Under the pieces are notes generated by a model, which did not search any database, had not been told where the DNA came from, and worked only from the letters and a program-made list of their open reading frames with translations. Shown piece after piece: positions 1 through 9,555 of a DNA stretch of 64,000 nt. The DNA is from Neurospora tetraspora (lineage: Eukaryota > Ascomycota > Sordariomycetes > Sordariales > Sordariaceae): positions 434,001-498,000 of the forward strand of contig NW_026944393.1 in the NCBI RefSeq assembly GCF_033439725.1. Direction: 5' to 3'. The number at the start of each line of letters is the position of its first letter. The stretch's first letter is position 1. Position numbers and translations under genes: made by a program.

Positions 1-1559
1 TTGCAACTGCAACCAAGCCAGCTTCTGCCCCAAGCACCTCCACCTTCCATGCGAGAACGCCAAATCGGTCGTCTTGAACAACCGATTCCTGTGCTCCTCA
101 TCCCCCTCCAGGTACCTCTCCGGCCTGAACATGTGCGCGTCCTCGCCAAACACGCTCTTATCTTGCAACAACGCTATATAATTGACAAAGATGTCCGTAC
201 CTCCGGGCACGAACTTGCCGCAGATAGTGTCTCCCTCGGGAGGCACCTGACGGGGGAAGCCGTTCATGAGGGGAGGCATCATGCGGATACCTTCGTTTAG
301 GACGGCTTGGAGGTAGGGCAGCTTGCGGGCTTCCTGGTCGGTAATGGGGGAGGAGATGCGGCCTTCGCGGATGCCGGTGGCGATCTCGGACTTGAGGCGC
401 GAGTAGGCGGAGGGAGTGGAGAGGAGGTAGAGCATGGTGCCTTGAAGGGCGGAGGCGGTGGTGTCGGTGCCGGCGGGGAGTTGGGCGGACACTTCGAGCA
501 CGGCCGTCCGTTGGGTGACGCCATGTTTGACCCATTCGTCCTGAGGAAGATGTGTTAGCGTGGATGAGAGCGGTGGAGGTTGGTGACTTACAAGCATGCT
601 TGAGCGGCCAGTGTCGGCCTTGATGGGCCTACCCTTCGCTTCACCATCCTTGTAGCGTCTAGCAACCTCACGCTCGATGAGACTGGGAAGGATTAGCTAT
701 TAGCATGTAGTCGTTGATGCAATTTTGGGAACTTGTGGACTCACCCGAGATAAGCACCCATACCGGTCTTATCTGTTGGCTTCGGACCTAGAAGAGCCAT
801 CAAGGGCTTTGACAGCACGATCTTGCTGATTGCAGGAATGTAGGCCAAGGTATGCACATACCCAACCGCCATATCCGCAAAGCCAAGCCAGCCGAAGTGA
901 TCCTTTTCTTCGCGGACATCACCCCAAGCCTTGCCAAAACCGGTCTGCGTGACCGCGTCGACGGCAATGTGTCGAGCAATACGGGTATAGTCCAGGGGGG
1001 GCTTGGGTCCAGAAGTGGCAGAGTGCATGTACTTGGTGCGAACAAGCTCGACGGCCTCAGAAACGACCATGTTGACATCCTTCTCAAGATCCATCTCGCC
1101 CTTGCCCTGGTAGCCTGCGTAGACCTTTGTCTTGCGCTCGTTGTGCATAGCTGAGTCAGTCTCTGAGAGGACAGTTTGATCCCATGGGTCCATTCGAATG
1201 CAGTCGTAGAAGTCTTTTGGCCGAGCGTAGCCGCCGCGTACGCCATTGATGTTGACAACGGTAGCGGCATCGCAGACCATGAGAGCGTTGGGCCCAATGC
1301 GAGTAATTGGGCCATATTTCTCTTGAGTCTCGGGAAAGATCTTGCGTGTTTTGCCGGTCCACACAGCTCTAGCGGCCCAAAAGTTGGAAAAGCCGGTGGT
1401 AGGAGGGCCTGGAAAGGCCTTGAGACGATACCAAGCCGTAGTGGATGAGATAATGTACCAAGAGACAAAGCCAATGGCGAGATAGATGGCGGCAACTTGG
1501 AATTTGGGCATCCCGCTGGAGACCAACGGGAGGGCTCCGAGCAGCTCGGTGAGAGCCAT
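1..1559 (-). CDS. Cytochrome P450 monooxygenase, pisatin-demethylase-like (3' end outside window)
   Basis: Three exons are visible: 745-1559, 592-682 and 540 down to the window edge. Introns are 683-744 (GTGAGT...CAG) and 541-591 (GTAAGT...CAG), and the frame is kept across both. The N-terminus has one membrane anchor (about residues 22-42) and then the proline-rich FPGPP hinge, as in ER-bound fungal P450s. Class motifs follow: AGTDTT in the I helix (about 325-330), E-x-x-R in NEGIR (about 384), FRPERYL, and the haem loop FSHGRWRCLG with the cysteine thiolate at about residue 471. Only the tail after the haem loop is missing. The IGPN / GGYARP / GYQG pattern in the first half is typical of the pisatin demethylase and benzoate hydroxylase group; this is inferred from remembered family patterns, and the substrate is unknown. 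It is divergent from an acyltransferase, as is common in secondary-metabolite loci. Confidence 0.93.
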
Positions 1560-2827
1560 GTCTGGGTATGTTGTCGTTGCGTAGATGTTGAGAAGAGCAC
1601 CAGATATCCGTGAAGGGAAAGCCGTTGATATAGGTCTTCAGAACTTTTTGGTCCCCGTAGTCCCGGACTTCGGCTTGCTCCATTCTGAAGATATGTGGGA
1701 AGATCTTGCAGGGGAGCAAAAAGCGTGATTGGCTCATCCTCTACCAAGAGTATCCGGTAGTTCTTGAGTCGGGTTGAAGACCCCACCACAATACCACCCA
1801 ACTTACTTGAAGGGGTAACGAACCTCCGCGACAAACTCCGTGTGTTGTCGGATTCGTCTAGAATTCGCTGATAGGTGATCCCGCAGGTTGAGTTGTTACA
1901 CTCGGGTCACGGCCCAGCCACTTGATAAGTCAATTCGAACCTCATCAACCACTACCCCCAATCTCCAATGCTTTGGACTTGCGCTAGTGTCGGAACTCGG
2001 AACGAGCCGTCTCATGACATGTGAACAGCGATAGAGTGCTTACTCGTCTGTTTCACGTAACGAGTTGGAGTAGTGAACAGATGAACGGAAAGCAAAGGGT
2101 CAAGTTGTCAACAGACATCTACATCGTTAACACTTCATGATCAGTTGACTAGGCCCGGGACCAAATTTCTCGTGGGATACATACATACCGTTGTGCATTT
2201 GGGATGGTCGGGTGTAACTCCATGTCGCAGGTACCGGGGTTGTTCGAGGGAAATGGAAAGGAAATGGATGTTGGCAGCTGATTTCCCCAAAGTCGAAACC
2301 AGCTGTCAGCCACAATCCAATGGCGGGGTGTTTGAGGCTTGATGCAGCCACACATCAGACTGCGTTGCTGCAAGCCCCTCCTTCCTGATGCCGGCCGGTG
2401 ATGATCGGGTTGGCGGATCGGAACGGAACGGCTAAACATCGCTCATGCTTCAGCAGTGGCCAATGGAACACCCCGGAACAACCTCCTCTGTCCCTTCGTT
2501 CTTGCTGGTTGTCAACAAGATCGGCTCTATGGCACACATGATCCAGCTTTCATGCCCGTCGGGCCGCACTGACTCTGGATTGATTCCAGGCATCAACACC
2601 TCATGACTTTGAACCACGAAAGATTGAGGAAGCCTCTCAACCCATGATAAGGCCACAGAATCCAATCTGTCCGATTCATTTGCATCGACAAATCGACAGC
2701 AAAAAGGGCGACAATCCCGCCAAGAATTGCTCGTCTAGACGCCAAGCAACCGGACCCACCGTTTGTTTACTTCCCCCTTTTTGACACCAAAACATCACGA
2801 CTCCACTCTCATACCCGAGCTTCCAAG
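1560..2827. other. Shared intergenic region between P450 and acyltransferase
   Basis: This 1.27-kb stretch lies between two divergent start codons and should hold both promoters. Open frames in it are short and lack codon bias. I see no RNA gene or repeat. A pyrimidine-rich tract lies just upstream of the acyltransferase start (about 2765-2800). Confidence 0.5.
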
Positions 2828-4528
2828 ATGAGGGTGCTGAAGGCCGGACTCAAGCGTGATGACTACAGCTGGCGTCAAATCCGTCCCGGACTATGGCAGC
2901 GGGATGCCGATGAAGCAGAAGTGTGTTACTCAACCTTGGTCAAGCTCTACGAAGGCTCCGGACGGATGCTCTTCGCCATCACGGGCCACATCTCCTTGTC
3001 CATTCAAGTCCCCGAAGATGAGGACCGCGAAGTCGTTTCCAAACGGCTCGACGAATCCCTCCGCATTGCATGGCTCAGACAGCGTTACGAGACCCCAACC
3101 ATTGCCTCATATGTCCACTACGACGCCCTCGATGGGAAATGGAAGAAGTCCTATCGAACCATTCCCGACGACGTATCAACAAAATCATGGCTCGAAAAGA
3201 CGTTTCAAGTGATATCAACCGCTTTCGGCCACACCGGCGAAGACTGGGCCAACTGCGATCCACCCGCTCCAAACACAGCCACTCTGTTCGTCGTCTGCCC
3301 TGCAATTCCACTCCAGGATCCTTCCACCATCCGCCGAGACCTCGTCCTGCGCTCTCCCCACGACATCATCGACGGCATCGGCACTCTCCAGTTCCTCAAC
3401 AGTCTCGTCACCAAAACCGCCCAAGCCTTCAGCGAAGGTGAATTCTTCCGCGAGCTCCCCGTTTTCGACGGCTCCGAAGCATCCAACCTGAGCCCGCCCT
3501 ACCGGGTGGCCGCCAACATTCCTCTGGTCCCGACTCCAGAGCAACAGGCCCGACTAGACGCCATCAAAGCCGCAGCCTCTGAGCCCTCATCAAACCCCGA
3601 CGACCAGACCCTGGCACCCCTAGACATCGGCATCCCCTTCGCCAAGGGCCCCCTCTTGCCGGGCAAACACCAACGCGTAGCGCACTACATCTCCAGCGAA
3701 CGCACCTCCGCCCTAACCACCTCCCTCAAAAAGCACCACCCTGGAACGACAGTTACGCACGCCTTCCACGCAGCCATCGCCCTCGCGCTGCGCAACACCC
3801 ATATGAAACCCCCTTCCTCCAAGTCCTCCTCCTCCGTTCCTTCTTCCACCGCTTCCCATAGACCTGCCGCAGGACCAGGACAAAAAGTCAGATACACCAA
3901 TTACCTCCTCCACAACGAGCGCGGCTCCTGTCAACCGCCCTACGACACGCCGAAGCATTGTGTGTCGGTGTATCACTCGCTGTCTGCCTCCAAGCTACAA
4001 GTCGACATGTCCCCTACGCTTCCCGAGACAAGGGAAGAGAGGAGGGAGGAGTTTGAGACTGTTTTGGAGCAGATTAAGGGGTTTTATACCGCTGTGAGGG
4101 ACGATCCCCTGCACTACGCTTTAGCACCCGCAACCTGGGCGGAGCATACGCCTCTGCTTCCCGAGGGAGTGTTGAAGGGGGAGGAGAAAATGGAGGTGCC
4201 GAAGCCGAAAAAGGTGCCGAGTGTGAGTATCTCTAGCATGGGGGTGGTGGATAGGATTGTGAAGAGGGAGCATTCCTTGGGGCTGGGAGGGGAGGGGAGG
4301 GGGAAGTTGGAGGTGCATAGGCCGTGGGTGACGGGGGAGGAACTGACGAATGGGTTGGGGGTGTTTTTGGGGAAGTTTGATGGGGTGTTGTGTTTGAGTT
4401 GTGCGTATAATGAGGCGTGGCATATCAAGGGGGATGTGGACGACTTTTTGTGGGATGTGGAACGCTTGGTAGGTAGTTGGGTGGAGGGAGGGAATGATTT
4501 CTTCAATCTACAGCAAAAAGGAAGGTAA
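2828..4528 (+). CDS. HXXXD acyltransferase, Tri3 / 15-O-acetyltransferase-like family
   Basis: A single-exon frame of 566 codons. Residues 178-182 read H-D-I-I-D in the context RSPHDIIDG, the HXXXD catalytic motif shared by condensation-domain and BAHD-like acyltransferases; the His acts as general base in acyl-CoA-dependent O- or N-acylation. The opening (WRQIRPGLWQRDADEAE) and the overall length fit the fungal Tri3-type clade. That clade includes the 15-O-acetyltransferase of trichothecene pathways and many acetyltransferases of other metabolites. No other trichothecene genes are visible here, so no product is implied. A proline/serine-rich insert lies at about residues 325-345. The last third (from about 4030) is G-rich on the + strand while the middle is C-rich, a strong codon-skew switch within one gene. 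The divergent P450 suggests co-regulation. Confidence 0.82.
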   Translation: MRVLKAGLKRDDYSWRQIRPGLWQRDADEAEVCYSTLVKLYEGSGRMLFAITGHISLSIQVPEDEDREVVSKRLDESLRIAWLRQRYETPTIASYVHYDALDGKWKKSYRTIPDDVSTKSWLEKTFQVISTAFGHTGEDWANCDPPAPNTATLFVVCPAIPLQDPSTIRRDLVLRSPHDIIDGIGTLQFLNSLVTKTAQAFSEGEFFRELPVFDGSEASNLSPPYRVAANIPLVPTPEQQARLDAIKAAASEPSSNPDDQTLAPLDIGIPFAKGPLLPGKHQRVAHYISSERTSALTTSLKKHHPGTTVTHAFHAAIALALRNTHMKPPSSKSSSSVPSSTASHRPAAGPGQKVRYTNYLLHNERGSCQPPYDTPKHCVSVYHSLSASKLQVDMSPTLPETREERREEFETVLEQIKGFYTAVRDDPLHYALAPATWAEHTPLLPEGVLKGEEKMEVPKPKKVPSVSISSMGVVDRIVKREHSLGLGGEGRGKLEVHRPWVTGEELTNGLGVFLGKFDGVLCLSCAYNEAWHIKGDVDDFLWDVERLVGSWVEGGNDFFNLQQKGR

Positions 4529-4823
4529 GTAATGAGTACTGTAACATTGCTCACCCAGCTGGCCTCATACTTGAACTTCCGCTCTCATACTAGGTATCTC
4601 CCCTCCAGGCAAGAGGCAATCTAGGGATGGTTGATTAGATGAACAATGCATCCTTGTTAGAATAGAACCCCAAGGCTCGCATCCAGAGGATATCCCCACA
4701 GTTCAGAACGAGTTTGCACGGGTTTCCGTGGCCCTGCTCGCCCTGTGCCTCGCGTTCCTTGCATTTGCGTTCTGGTATGCGGTTGCAGTAGATATACGAT
4801 GGCCGGTCTTCCGGATCACACTT

Positions 4824-7283
4824 TTAGTAGTCCCCCACGCATTTGATGACTGCACCCCTCGTCCCTCTGCGGAGGTCTAGACAGACCAACCCCCGACCGT
4901 TCATGGACTCAACCTCAATCATGATCAACCCGCTGACAAGCATCGCCCACATGCCAATGGGGCGATCTATCGAGAAGCCGTCACCGCCACCGGACCTCCG
5001 GCAGAATACCGTATTGAACGGTCCTCTGGTATCAAGGCAGGAAACGGCTTCGTCTTGTAACAACTTCGCCAGGATGAGCTGGTCATCAATCCCCGTCACT
5101 GAGGATAGTTCGGAGACGCTCCTGCACAGGACTCGCCAATGGAGGAAGTCGTTCCAAGGCCAGTCATGGACCCGAACACTTTTTGCCACGAGTAGCACAA
5201 ACGCTGCCAACACCCAGCAGTACATCGTGACGTTGAACGGATCAACCGCAGTGATTCTTGTGCCGACTGTTGCCCCGACGGCTATCCCGCCTCCAACAAG
5301 AACAGCGCAGAAGAGCATTGTCAAAGCCACGTACGCTTTGCACGTAACCATGACTCCATTCTCCTCAAAAACCCAGGACTTCATCATGTTTCCCACGCGG
5401 TCGAGCTCTTGCCGGCGAGACTCAATCCTTTCAAGCGCACTTTGATCGGCCATGCGAGATGTCAAAGATCCTGTGTTTCGAAGATCCGGCGTACTGCAAG
5501 CATTGCTGCTTACTCGTGGAAGCGCTGTGATGCCATCCCCTCTATGGAGATTGTTGCGGCGCATCAGGGCGTTGGAGAGCGACTTCGGTCCATCAAGGGG
5601 ACGGGAGCACTGTTCAACACGATACTCCTCCGTCGAAAGAGAAAAATAGGCTGTATAATCGGGGTAAGTGTAGGGCTTGAACGGAACGTTCCGATCTTCC
5701 TCTGTCAGTTGTGAGTGGAGTCTCAGGTGTTGTACGAAGGTTATCCTGTTGAAGAAGTTGGACACGGAGCATGCCCTGGATGGGTTTGCGAGTAACAGCG
5801 GGACGAGTACGGTAATAGTGTCGGACATAGACCTGAGTTTGACGATATGTCTGGCTTGTGTGCTGGGGCTCTTGGGGCCCGTGTTAGGGCTGTCAGGCGT
5901 ATAGTTCCATGATATCGCGGTCCCGATCGAAACTGCATCGTGTTCATCCGGTGTGTTTATTTCTGGCATCATCTCCGCCTGCATTTTTTCGAGGGTTTGG
6001 TTGAGAAGGTGAAAGCCATTCCGAGCATAATTCACATTGAGCGCGTCGGAAGTTCCGTTGAAGTTGTGCTCCTCGTCTTGGAATACAAGTGTCCGAAAAC
6101 GTTCAAAGCCAGTTTCGTAGACCATCCCACTGATCTCATAGGACGTCGAAAATGTTTGTGTCAACTTGCTAGTCCCTCTGAGATGGACCAAGAACCCTTC
6201 CAGCATTCCGACAAGACCGCATCGGTAGCTATCACATCTTTGATAGTATATTATGCGAAGTGCCTTTTTCTTTGTCGCCGTCTCAAGAGGTGCCATGCGA
6301 TCTAGAGTTCGGGACTCCAGACTCTCAATCAAACGATCCATATACGCATCTGCGAATTCCTCTGAGCTATCAGCAGTTTCACGAGTCGGCTTTTGCCCTG
6401 GTGCTTTGCCAGCGGCCATGCTCATGGTTGGCAAATTTACCGCCTTGTTCAATCCGCGAACTCCGTGTTCATCGGGTATTGCAATTTGCCGTTCTGAGAC
6501 TCCATTGTCGAGTGACACCTGTGCATGTCTCTTGAAATCGGCTGCTACAACTTTGATCTTCGTCGTGATTTTTGCCATGTGTGCGAGGATATTGACGTGA
6601 ACGGAGGTACCCTCGGTGGCCGAGCAAAGGAAACGAGCCGTGATAGCGGTGCAGTAGTCCACGAAGCGGAAGAAGTCTTCAGTGTTCCCCTTAGCTGCTT
6701 CCTCTGGCCGTCTTTCGCCAGCATCTCGGTCGTCCTCCTTATCGCACATATATCCTAATGATATTTGGGAATCCCGCCACTTTGTCTTGCTGAAGAGTGA
6801 TCTGTGATGTTCTGCTAACATGGACTCGCCGTCGTGAGAGATGATAGTCAGGGCCTGCATTACCCTGTCTGCAAGACTGGCAAGGATGGCATATGCCTCT
6901 TTTGAGTCGATGGCCAGATCCATGGAACCTCGAAACCGTAAAGGCTCTCGTTCAGTGACAGCCTTGACAAGTCTCTTTGTCTCGAGTTCCCACAGTTGCT
7001 GCTGTACTTCGTCTGTTGCCCCGTACGGAGTGACATCGTCAAAGTTGGGGAGATCTGTAACCTCGACGCCAGGCGCATGAGCCGGCAAGCGGAAGCATTT
7101 GTGGATGGAAAGCTCCTTGAGGACAATGTTTTCATCAATGGTAATTGGTTCTGGAGAATCTTTGTTGACTTCCATGGGGTTTGGCTGGATCTGCTCGCTA
7201 GATTGCGTTGACATTGACGAGTGAGAGTGCGAGGATGATGAGAGACTGCCGGTATTTCTGTTGAGCAGTCCTTCGATCCACAT
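4824..7283 (-). CDS. Large fungal protein of unknown function with C-terminal membrane segments
   Basis: An uninterrupted 819-codon frame. I do not recognise a named domain. The first 45 residues are serine-rich. The middle is soluble and acidic, without repeats. Near the C-terminus there are two membrane segments (about residues 652-674, YVALTMLFCAVLVGGGIAVG; about 688-706, WVLAAFVLLVAKSV). A conserved-looking stretch follows (HDWPWNDFLHWRVLCRSVSELSSVTGIDDQ), then a weaker hydrophobic stretch at about 776-791. The WPWNDFL...CRSVSEL...VTG stretch is like one I recall from uncharacterised proteins of other Sordariomycetes, so this is probably a lineage-specific family. The next ATG is at codon 24 (MSTQSSEQ), and the true start could be either. 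It is intact, in contrast to the pseudogene next to it. Confidence 0.72.
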   Translation of the reverse strand: MWIEGLLNRNTGSLSSSSHSHSSMSTQSSEQIQPNPMEVNKDSPEPITIDENIVLKELSIHKCFRLPAHAPGVEVTDLPNFDDVTPYGATDEVQQQLWELETKRLVKAVTEREPLRFRGSMDLAIDSKEAYAILASLADRVMQALTIISHDGESMLAEHHRSLFSKTKWRDSQISLGYMCDKEDDRDAGERRPEEAAKGNTEDFFRFVDYCTAITARFLCSATEGTSVHVNILAHMAKITTKIKVVAADFKRHAQVSLDNGVSERQIAIPDEHGVRGLNKAVNLPTMSMAAGKAPGQKPTRETADSSEEFADAYMDRLIESLESRTLDRMAPLETATKKKALRIIYYQRCDSYRCGLVGMLEGFLVHLRGTSKLTQTFSTSYEISGMVYETGFERFRTLVFQDEEHNFNGTSDALNVNYARNGFHLLNQTLEKMQAEMMPEINTPDEHDAVSIGTAISWNYTPDSPNTGPKSPSTQARHIVKLRSMSDTITVLVPLLLANPSRACSVSNFFNRITFVQHLRLHSQLTEEDRNVPFKPYTYPDYTAYFSLSTEEYRVEQCSRPLDGPKSLSNALMRRNNLHRGDGITALPRVSSNACSTPDLRNTGSLTSRMADQSALERIESRRQELDRVGNMMKSWVFEENGVMVTCKAYVALTMLFCAVLVGGGIAVGATVGTRITAVDPFNVTMYCWVLAAFVLLVAKSVRVHDWPWNDFLHWRVLCRSVSELSSVTGIDDQLILAKLLQDEAVSCLDTRGPFNTVFCRRSGGGDGFSIDRPIGMWAMLVSGLIMIEVESMNGRGLVCLDLRRGTRGAVIKCVGDY

Positions 7284-8085
7284 TCCACCCTCTCATTCCC
7301 GTGTTATCGTCACCTTTGGTCATGGCGACGGGGAGAGGAATCTGGGCCTTCATATTGAACTAGGCGTATGAATTGTCGAATGTGATGTTTGGGCGCTCGA
7401 GACCAACAATGCAGAGCGCAATAGAACGAATGATGAAGGAGAAAATGGTGGCAGAAAGAACAGGATGTATTGGGTTTGAACCTCAGAAGAGGTTTGGTAG
7501 ATGTTCGAAACGCTTCCACGGGGTAAAACAAATTTGACAGTGAAAGAAAAGCGAAGAGCTGATGTAGGCACGCCTAGAATGTATTGATCGGGCCTCGAGC
7601 TGCAGGCAAAGTTGTGGACTTCTGAAAGCCACAGAGTGTGGCACATCACAGTCAATCCCAGCTCGCTGCAGGGAAGGAAAGATCCAGAATCGACAATACC
7701 TGACTTGGTGCCATGTCAGAGTCTGTTGTCAATTCTACCTACCTAGCGACCTTAGTAAATGCAGCTTCCACTGGCCTATCAAGTATGAGCCCATCCACCT
7801 CGAGGTCTTGAACAGTTTTTCTGCCGCTACCCAGAAAGCCAGCGACGACTCAGTTGTAGTATATGCATGTTCATCGAGATTTGAGATGCTTGTGCGCGAT
7901 TAGCTTACTTTAGCAAGGCTGAGTTCCGGTGATTAGGTACTACCATCTCCGCAGCATGCAAGTTCTGTGCACTCAGCTCTGTGCCTCGACAAGATATATG
8001 TATCTCCACCAGATCCATACACAAAATACGCATGGTGACTTGACCCTGCACCTCAGTTTTTTGCTTGTCTGCTCAGTTGATTGCG
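7284..8085. other. Intergenic, no gene seen
   Basis: An 800-bp divergent spacer between the 819-aa protein and the AAA-ATPase relic. Only short, biased-free frames; no repeat or RNA signal that I can support. Confidence 0.5.
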
Positions 8086-9350
8086 ATGTCGTTCAACGAT
8101 TATAGTACCAGGCTTCCCACACACTATCCCTCAAGTGCAACTGCCGCTAGCGGTTCAAGCACTGGCAACACTGGGCAAACCGCTGGTCGTGAACAAGATC
8201 CGCGAGTTGACGAGGTATGAAAGACTATCATTGCACCTCACTCGCCTAGGAACGTGGTAACGGAGTGCTAACAGATGCGAAACACAGGACGCAACAACCG
8301 GCCCGTTGAAAGGTTTCATTGATATTATAGAATATCATGCTGAAGGCATCGGGGGAAAGGATGTCGCCATATTCCCAACTGCGAAGTTTCTGCCTAGGGA
8401 AAAGATCTCAGCGAAGGCAAAGCCAGAGGACGGGCTGGAAAATCATGCCATTGTCCTTCGTCGCACATGGATGGAGCACCACCACGTATCGCTTCTCGTC
8501 AGCATCGAGCTGGAGATTTACTCAAAGCCTCTCTGTGTCAAGTTTCGGGAAATTGCTGCCAAAGCATACGAAACCACCGATTTCCAAACGTATCCGATCA
8601 AGCTTAGAAGCCCTTTCTCCGAATTGTTCTTTTATCGAAAAGAGATCAAAGCGCTTGCCGAAGATGATACCATTGACGAGGATCTGCGAAAGGCCGCCAA
8701 AGGTCTCGATGAGTTTGTGCACAAACCCAACGGATTCATGGCTAGCATCATCCAAGACCACGACAGGTTTTTGAAAGAAGAAAAGGTCGTCAACGACATC
8801 CTCTGGACAATATACCCACCGAACAGCTTGCTCGTGCTCAACACCGGGGTTTTGAAAGAATGCTGGATCTGCCGCAACGTGTCAACTATGACCGATACTC
8901 ACACCGGCCAAACCTACTGGGTTGTAACCGGGCTGAGAATCGATTTTGACGGCTCATCACCGGGTCTGACAAAGCAGGAATTCCTCACCCCCTTGACAGG
9001 CATGCGCCCACTGAAGATATCTGGGCTATCCTTGATTCCCGCTCGGTACTACCCCGACTGGGAATCTTTGAAAAGGAAACAGCAGAGAAGGTCAGAATCG
9101 CTACCGATGCTCTTGGCGTTGACCTCTCATCCTTCATGTGCAAGACGTACAACGGACCGTCATGGAAAATGCGTCAGTTAAGTTTTTTGGATGGAGCAAA
9201 CCCCCTGTTGACGGCAAAGCAGATCGATGAACGCGTTATGGTGGACTTTAAGGCCAAATCCCAAGACGCACGTCTCCCAACCCTGCAGGAGATTTGCGAT
9301 CCATCCCGAAAAAAGGTTGTCGGAAATTTGCGCTCCGCTGCGAGGGGTAT
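8086..9350 (+). pseudogene. AAA-family ATPase (DUF7025-type N-terminus), 5' fragment of a transposon-split gene
   Basis: Exon 1 (8086-8214) and intron 8215-8287 lead into an exon that runs to 9350, where an LTR element sits. The N-terminal part matches the conserved fungal N-domain of these ATPases: FLKEEKVVNDILWTIYPPNS, VLNTGVLKECWICRNV, LRIDFDG, RYYPDWESLK. A one-base deletion in an A-run near 9074 shifts the frame, after which ALGVDLSSFMCKTYNGPSWKM reads on in the next frame. Further pieces lie at 15506-16408, 17308-17509 and 23701-24045. Joining all visible exon segments gives 2479 nt. With the two apparent 1-nt deletions restored this is exactly 827 codons including the stop. One in-frame TAA (15888-15890) remains. 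Family members are P-loop ATPases that also carry the AAA core seen downstream. Confidence 0.9.
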
Positions 9351-9555
9351 TGTTAAAATGTATGCGATAAGAGTGGGAGAAAAGCCATATCATTCAATAA
9401 GAGCAAGTAGACTACGATATGACTGACTTCCTTTTATATCCGCTTGCCTCGTCTACCCTTAAGACACCCTTATCTACCCATATACTAATACGAGAGTAAA
9501 GTTCAAATTGAAGCTCAAATTAAGGCTCTGCGTTACGTAATTATAATTTTCGACA
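9351..9555 (-). repeat. LTR of the copia-type element (left copy)
   Basis: 205 bp. Begins TGTTAAAATG and ends TTTTCGACA on the + strand. It differs from the right copy mainly by C/T and G/A transitions. Confidence 0.9.

Noticed and set aside
800-1834. 344-codon minus-strand frame overlapping the P450
   Set aside because: It lies in another frame of the P450 exon and lacks motifs; the P450 frame carries all family signatures.
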